Of a stretch of DNA of 64,000 nt, positions 61,843 through 64,000 are shown piece by piece. The stretch covers positions 13,118 to 77,117 of the forward strand of contig CAZCTN010000012.1 of the NCBI GenBank assembly GCA_964501655.1. Direction: 5' to 3'. Position 1 is the stretch's first letter. Each line of letters opens with the position of its first letter. The position numbers were made by a program, and so were the translations under genes. The notes beneath the pieces are model-generated. The model was not told where the DNA came from and made no database searches. It worked only from the letters and a program-made list of their open reading frames with translations. Source of the DNA: JAAYJK01 sp964501655. GTDB lineage: Bacteria; Bacillota; Syntrophomonadia; Syntrophomonadales; Syntrophomonadaceae.

Positions 61843-62325
61843 TTAGATAATAACCACGATAAACGAAACCAGCATAATCAAGGCCAGTATCAGGTTGAAG
61901 ATTATGCCCGAAAATAATCCTAGAACCGTTCCCAAACCGCTTCTAGCTGCTGCGCTTACATCCTGCAGTTCGATATATTCCCCGATAAATGCTCCCAGCC
62001 AGGGACCCAGCAATATTCCCAGGGGCGGAAAGAATATGGCCCCGATGAAAGTGCCTAAAAATGCCCCCCATATGCCTTTTTTGCTAGAGCCGGAATATTT
62101 GGCCCCGATGCTGGTCGATAAATAATCAATAATGACTGAAAGGACAGTCACTGCTCCTAAAATAACCAGATACCGGGGAGTTATCTGTTGGAACCCTTCA
62201 TACCAGCCATAAGCGGAAATAGAAATAAATATCAACGGGATGCCTGGAATAAGGGGGATTATGGTGCCGACAATTCCAATAAAAATTAACAAGAATACCA
62301 CTATCAGTATAAATGCATTTGTCAT
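61843..62325 (-). CDS. DUF456 membrane protein
   Basis: This 160-residue protein has about four membrane segments and the DUF456 pattern: IGIVGTIIPLIPGIPLIF near the N-terminus, and a glycine-rich G-F-P-P-G-x-L-x-G-P-x-x-G-x-x-G-E motif (FFPPLGILLGPWLGAFIGE). The function is unknown; the glycine zippers hint at oligomerising membrane helices. AAGGAGG lies before the ATG. It follows the ynbB gene by 16 bases and precedes glnA by 98, so it sits within an operon-like run. A link to glutamine metabolism is not established. Confidence 0.9.
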   Translation of the reverse strand: MTNAFILIVVFLLIFIGIVGTIIPLIPGIPLIFISISAYGWYEGFQQITPRYLVILGAVTVLSVIIDYLSTSIGAKYSGSSKKGIWGAFLGTFIGAIFFPPLGILLGPWLGAFIGEYIELQDVSAAARSGLGTVLGLFSGIIFNLILALIMLVSFIVVII

Positions 62326-62341
62326 TCAACCGGGCCTCCTT

Positions 62342-63568
62342 TTATATTTTATGGTCCATTATCAACTTCAGTATCTCGGCTGCCAGGTAGCGAAGATGTT
62401 CATAGCTGAGTCCTCCCTGCAAATAAGCACAGCAGGGACTGCGCAGGGGAGCATCACAGGACAGTTCTATCGATGATCCCTGAACAAAGGTGCCGGCGGC
62501 CATGATGATCTGATCCCGGTATCCGGGCAGATCTGCAAATTCCAGGCTGACATCGCTATCCACTGGTGATGTGTTCTGGATTAACTGACAGAATCTCATG
62601 ACCTGCAGTGGTTCGTCAAAGCGCACTGCTTGTACAATGTCTCCCCGCCTCTCATTCCATCGCGGCAATACCGTAAATCCATGCTGTTCCAGAAGATAGG
62701 CCAGGAGGATTGAACCCTTCAGGGCTTGCAATACAATATGCGGAGCAATAAACAGCCCTTGATAAAACCAGCGCTTGTCCACCAGACTTGCACCGAGTTC
62801 TTTGCCTAAACCAGGGGCGGTGAGGTGCCAGGATATCTGTTCTGCCAGATCGCTCCTGCCGCATATGTAACCCCCGGAGGGTGCCAGGCCTCCGCCCGGG
62901 TTTTTTATCAGGGAACCGGCTATAAGATCGGCCCCTTTATCAAGTGGTTCTGTTTCCTGGACAAATTCGCCATAGCAGTTGTCCACGAACACAATCACCT
63001 CGGGATTTATTTCCTTGGCCAGTTTAGCCAGAGAATGAATCTCCTCAATGGTCAGGGCTGATCGCAGACTGTAACCACGCGAACGCTGAATCATGACCAT
63101 TCGGCTGGAGACGGACAAACTCTCCCGGATGGATTGATAATCTGGTTTACCGGCAGCATCCAGGGCTATTTCTTTATATCGTATCTTTTTGCTGGTCAGT
63201 GAACCGGGTAAATCCTTTATTATTCCAGCCAAAGTATCATAAGGCGGACCGGTCAGAGAAATCAGTTCATCCCCGGGAGATAACAGACCAAACAAACAGG
63301 CTGATATAGCATGAGTACCGGAGACTATCTGAGGTCTTACTATTGCATTTTCAGCGGAAAACACCTCGGCATAGATATCTTCCAGCACTGCCCGGCCCCG
63401 GTCATCATAACCATAACCGGAGGAGGTATGAAAGTGATATTCCCTCACCCGGTTCTTCCGAAAAGAGTTTAAAACCTTAACCTGATTAAGATATGCGGTT
63501 TCTTCTAATTCAGCAAATTTATCGGCCAGTATTATTTCTGCAGCCTGAATGATTTTTAATGGTTGCAT
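62342..63568 (-). CDS. ynbB: YnbB-type PLP protein (methionine gamma-lyase-like, aluminium resistance family)
   Basis: Fold-type I PLP enzyme in the cystathionine gamma-lyase superfamily, annotated in Bacillus as YnbB. It carries VSGTHAISACLFGLLSPGDEL, FVDNCYGEF, and a PLP lysine in GSLIKNPGGGLAPSGGYICG. Its substrate is not established despite the aluminium-resistance name. The ATG at 63568 follows AAAGAG by 8 bases; a GTG 3 codons upstream is less likely. It follows spoVK by 13 bases, matching the conserved spoVK-ynbB order of Bacillus, so the two are probably co-transcribed. Confidence 0.9.
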   Translation of the reverse strand: MQPLKIIQAAEIILADKFAELEETAYLNQVKVLNSFRKNRVREYHFHTSSGYGYDDRGRAVLEDIYAEVFSAENAIVRPQIVSGTHAISACLFGLLSPGDELISLTGPPYDTLAGIIKDLPGSLTSKKIRYKEIALDAAGKPDYQSIRESLSVSSRMVMIQRSRGYSLRSALTIEEIHSLAKLAKEINPEVIVFVDNCYGEFVQETEPLDKGADLIAGSLIKNPGGGLAPSGGYICGRSDLAEQISWHLTAPGLGKELGASLVDKRWFYQGLFIAPHIVLQALKGSILLAYLLEQHGFTVLPRWNERRGDIVQAVRFDEPLQVMRFCQLIQNTSPVDSDVSLEFADLPGYRDQIIMAAGTFVQGSSIELSCDAPLRSPCCAYLQGGLSYEHLRYLAAEILKLIMDHKI

Positions 63569-63581
63569 ACAATTCACTCTT

Positions 63582-64000
63582 TCAACTGAGTATCGAGCCC
63601 AGGTCAGGCAAATCGGCGTCGTCTATCAAAACCAGATCTTTTCTGGTCAGGTATTCCCGGTTTACTATCCTCAAGGCATGCAGGCGAATAGATTTCTCCA
63701 CCAGGTTTCTGACATAGCGGGCATTACCGCTATGGGGATGCCTGGTGCGAATAAATTCGTCCAGATGTTGTTTTAGTCTCCAGCGCCCCCGATTATTCAA
63801 TTGATAATCACGCTCATGGTACATATGAACCGCGATTTTAAACAGTTCCTCGTCATTATAATCGGGAAATTCTATATGAATAGGAAACCGGGACTTGAGC
63901 CCGGGATTTGAGGCCATAAAACGATTCATTTCCGATGAATACCCGGCTAGTATAACCAGAAGGTTGTTGCGCTGGTCTTCCATTGATTTGACCATGGTAG
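63582..64000 (-). CDS. spoVK: Stage V sporulation protein K, 3' part (truncated by window end)
   Basis: C-terminal portion of a CbbX-like AAA+ ATPase involved in spore maturation. Visible features are the sensor-1-type region LLVILAGYSSEMNRFM, the arginine finger segment NPGLKSRFPIHIEFPDY, and the C-terminal lid with GNARYVRNLVEKS (sensor 2). The upstream half, with Walker A and B motifs, lies past base 64000. It is the first gene of an operon-like run spoVK-ynbB-DUF456-glnA. The family is well conserved, and the fragment is clear enough to name. Confidence 0.92.
   Translation of the reverse strand, partial: TMVKSMEDQRNNLLVILAGYSSEMNRFMASNPGLKSRFPIHIEFPDYNDEELFKIAVHMYHERDYQLNNRGRWRLKQHLDEFIRTRHPHSGNARYVRNLVEKSIRLHALRIVNREYLTRKDLVLIDDADLPDLGSILS

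Noticed and set aside
1..64000. tRNA, rRNA, CRISPR, IS elements, prophage
   Set aside because: I scanned the intergenic stretches and saw no cloverleaf-like sequence, spaced repeat array, transposase or phage gene. A tRNA search tool would be decisive.

Overview
The window looks like a draft-assembly contig from an anaerobic, spore-forming Firmicute of the class Clostridia, most like Syntrophomonas and its relatives. This is inferred from gene content and a moderate G+C content, not from a 16S gene, which is absent. Sporulation and germination genes (tlp, a GerM lipoprotein, spoVK), Firmicute-style Shine-Dalgarno sites (GGAGG/AAGGAG) with several TTG starts, a very large acyl-CoA dehydratase activase-like protein, an [FeFe]-hydrogenase-like regulator and a Firmicute-type LexA box all fit. 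Four runs of exactly 100 N (6507, 17125, 32317, 52688) are scaffold gaps. No rRNA, tRNA, CRISPR array, IS element or prophage was seen.

Layout. 1-3.5 kb: 3' end of a frameshifted ABC-F gene, two unrecognised proteins and a YccF-type membrane protein. 3.7-6.4 kb: an 895-residue regulator fusing ferredoxin clusters, a hydrogenase-like H-cluster domain, PAS, sigma-54 AAA+ and Fis HTH. 7-16 kb: meso-diaminopimelate dehydrogenase, UV endonuclease UvsE, a DNRLRE-type protein with an apparent CTG start, Tlp, a CAP-domain protein, NhaA, a universal stress protein and RarD. 16.5-21 kb: an envelope set made of a membrane protein with acidic repeats interrupted by a gap, a PRC-barrel protein, a VanW protein and an HtrA-type protease. 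21-24 kb: a MutS2-family protein without an Smr domain, preceded by what looks like a separate promoter-pseudoknot-terminator RNA unit. 24-29 kb: tandem YcdB-repeat/SLH proteins and a small nuclease-like protein. 29-37 kb: topoisomerase III, nitroreductase, a DEAD-box helicase, a DMT transporter, a ClpP-fold membrane protease and the GerM lipoprotein. 37.9-44 kb: a soluble chemoreceptor with a Rossmann domain, then a 1443-residue activase/dehydratase-like protein divergent from a TetR gene with paired operators. 44-52.7 kb: aminotransferase, trypsin-like protease, PAS histidine kinase plus response-regulator diguanylate cyclase, B12-radical SAM protein and MurB. 52.9-57 kb: GlcD/GlcF-type oxidoreductase pair, a palindromic repeat and a second soluble chemoreceptor. 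57-64 kb: D,D-carboxypeptidase, TtcA-like protein, LexA with its SOS box, then spoVK-ynbB-DUF456-glnA on the minus strand.

How it fits together. Much of the window is housekeeping (cell wall: ddh, murB, carboxypeptidase; repair: uvsE, mutS2-like, lexA; nitrogen: glnA) mixed with redox and signal sensing (hydrogenase-like regulator, Rossmann-chemoreceptor, PAS kinase/diguanylate cyclase). The most promising undescribed elements are the structured RNA upstream of the mutS2-like gene, the hydrogenase-like sigma-54 activator whose H-cluster cysteines are kept while the proton-relay cysteine is lost, the Rossmann-chemoreceptor fusion, and the TetR/activase divergent promoter with two matching operators.
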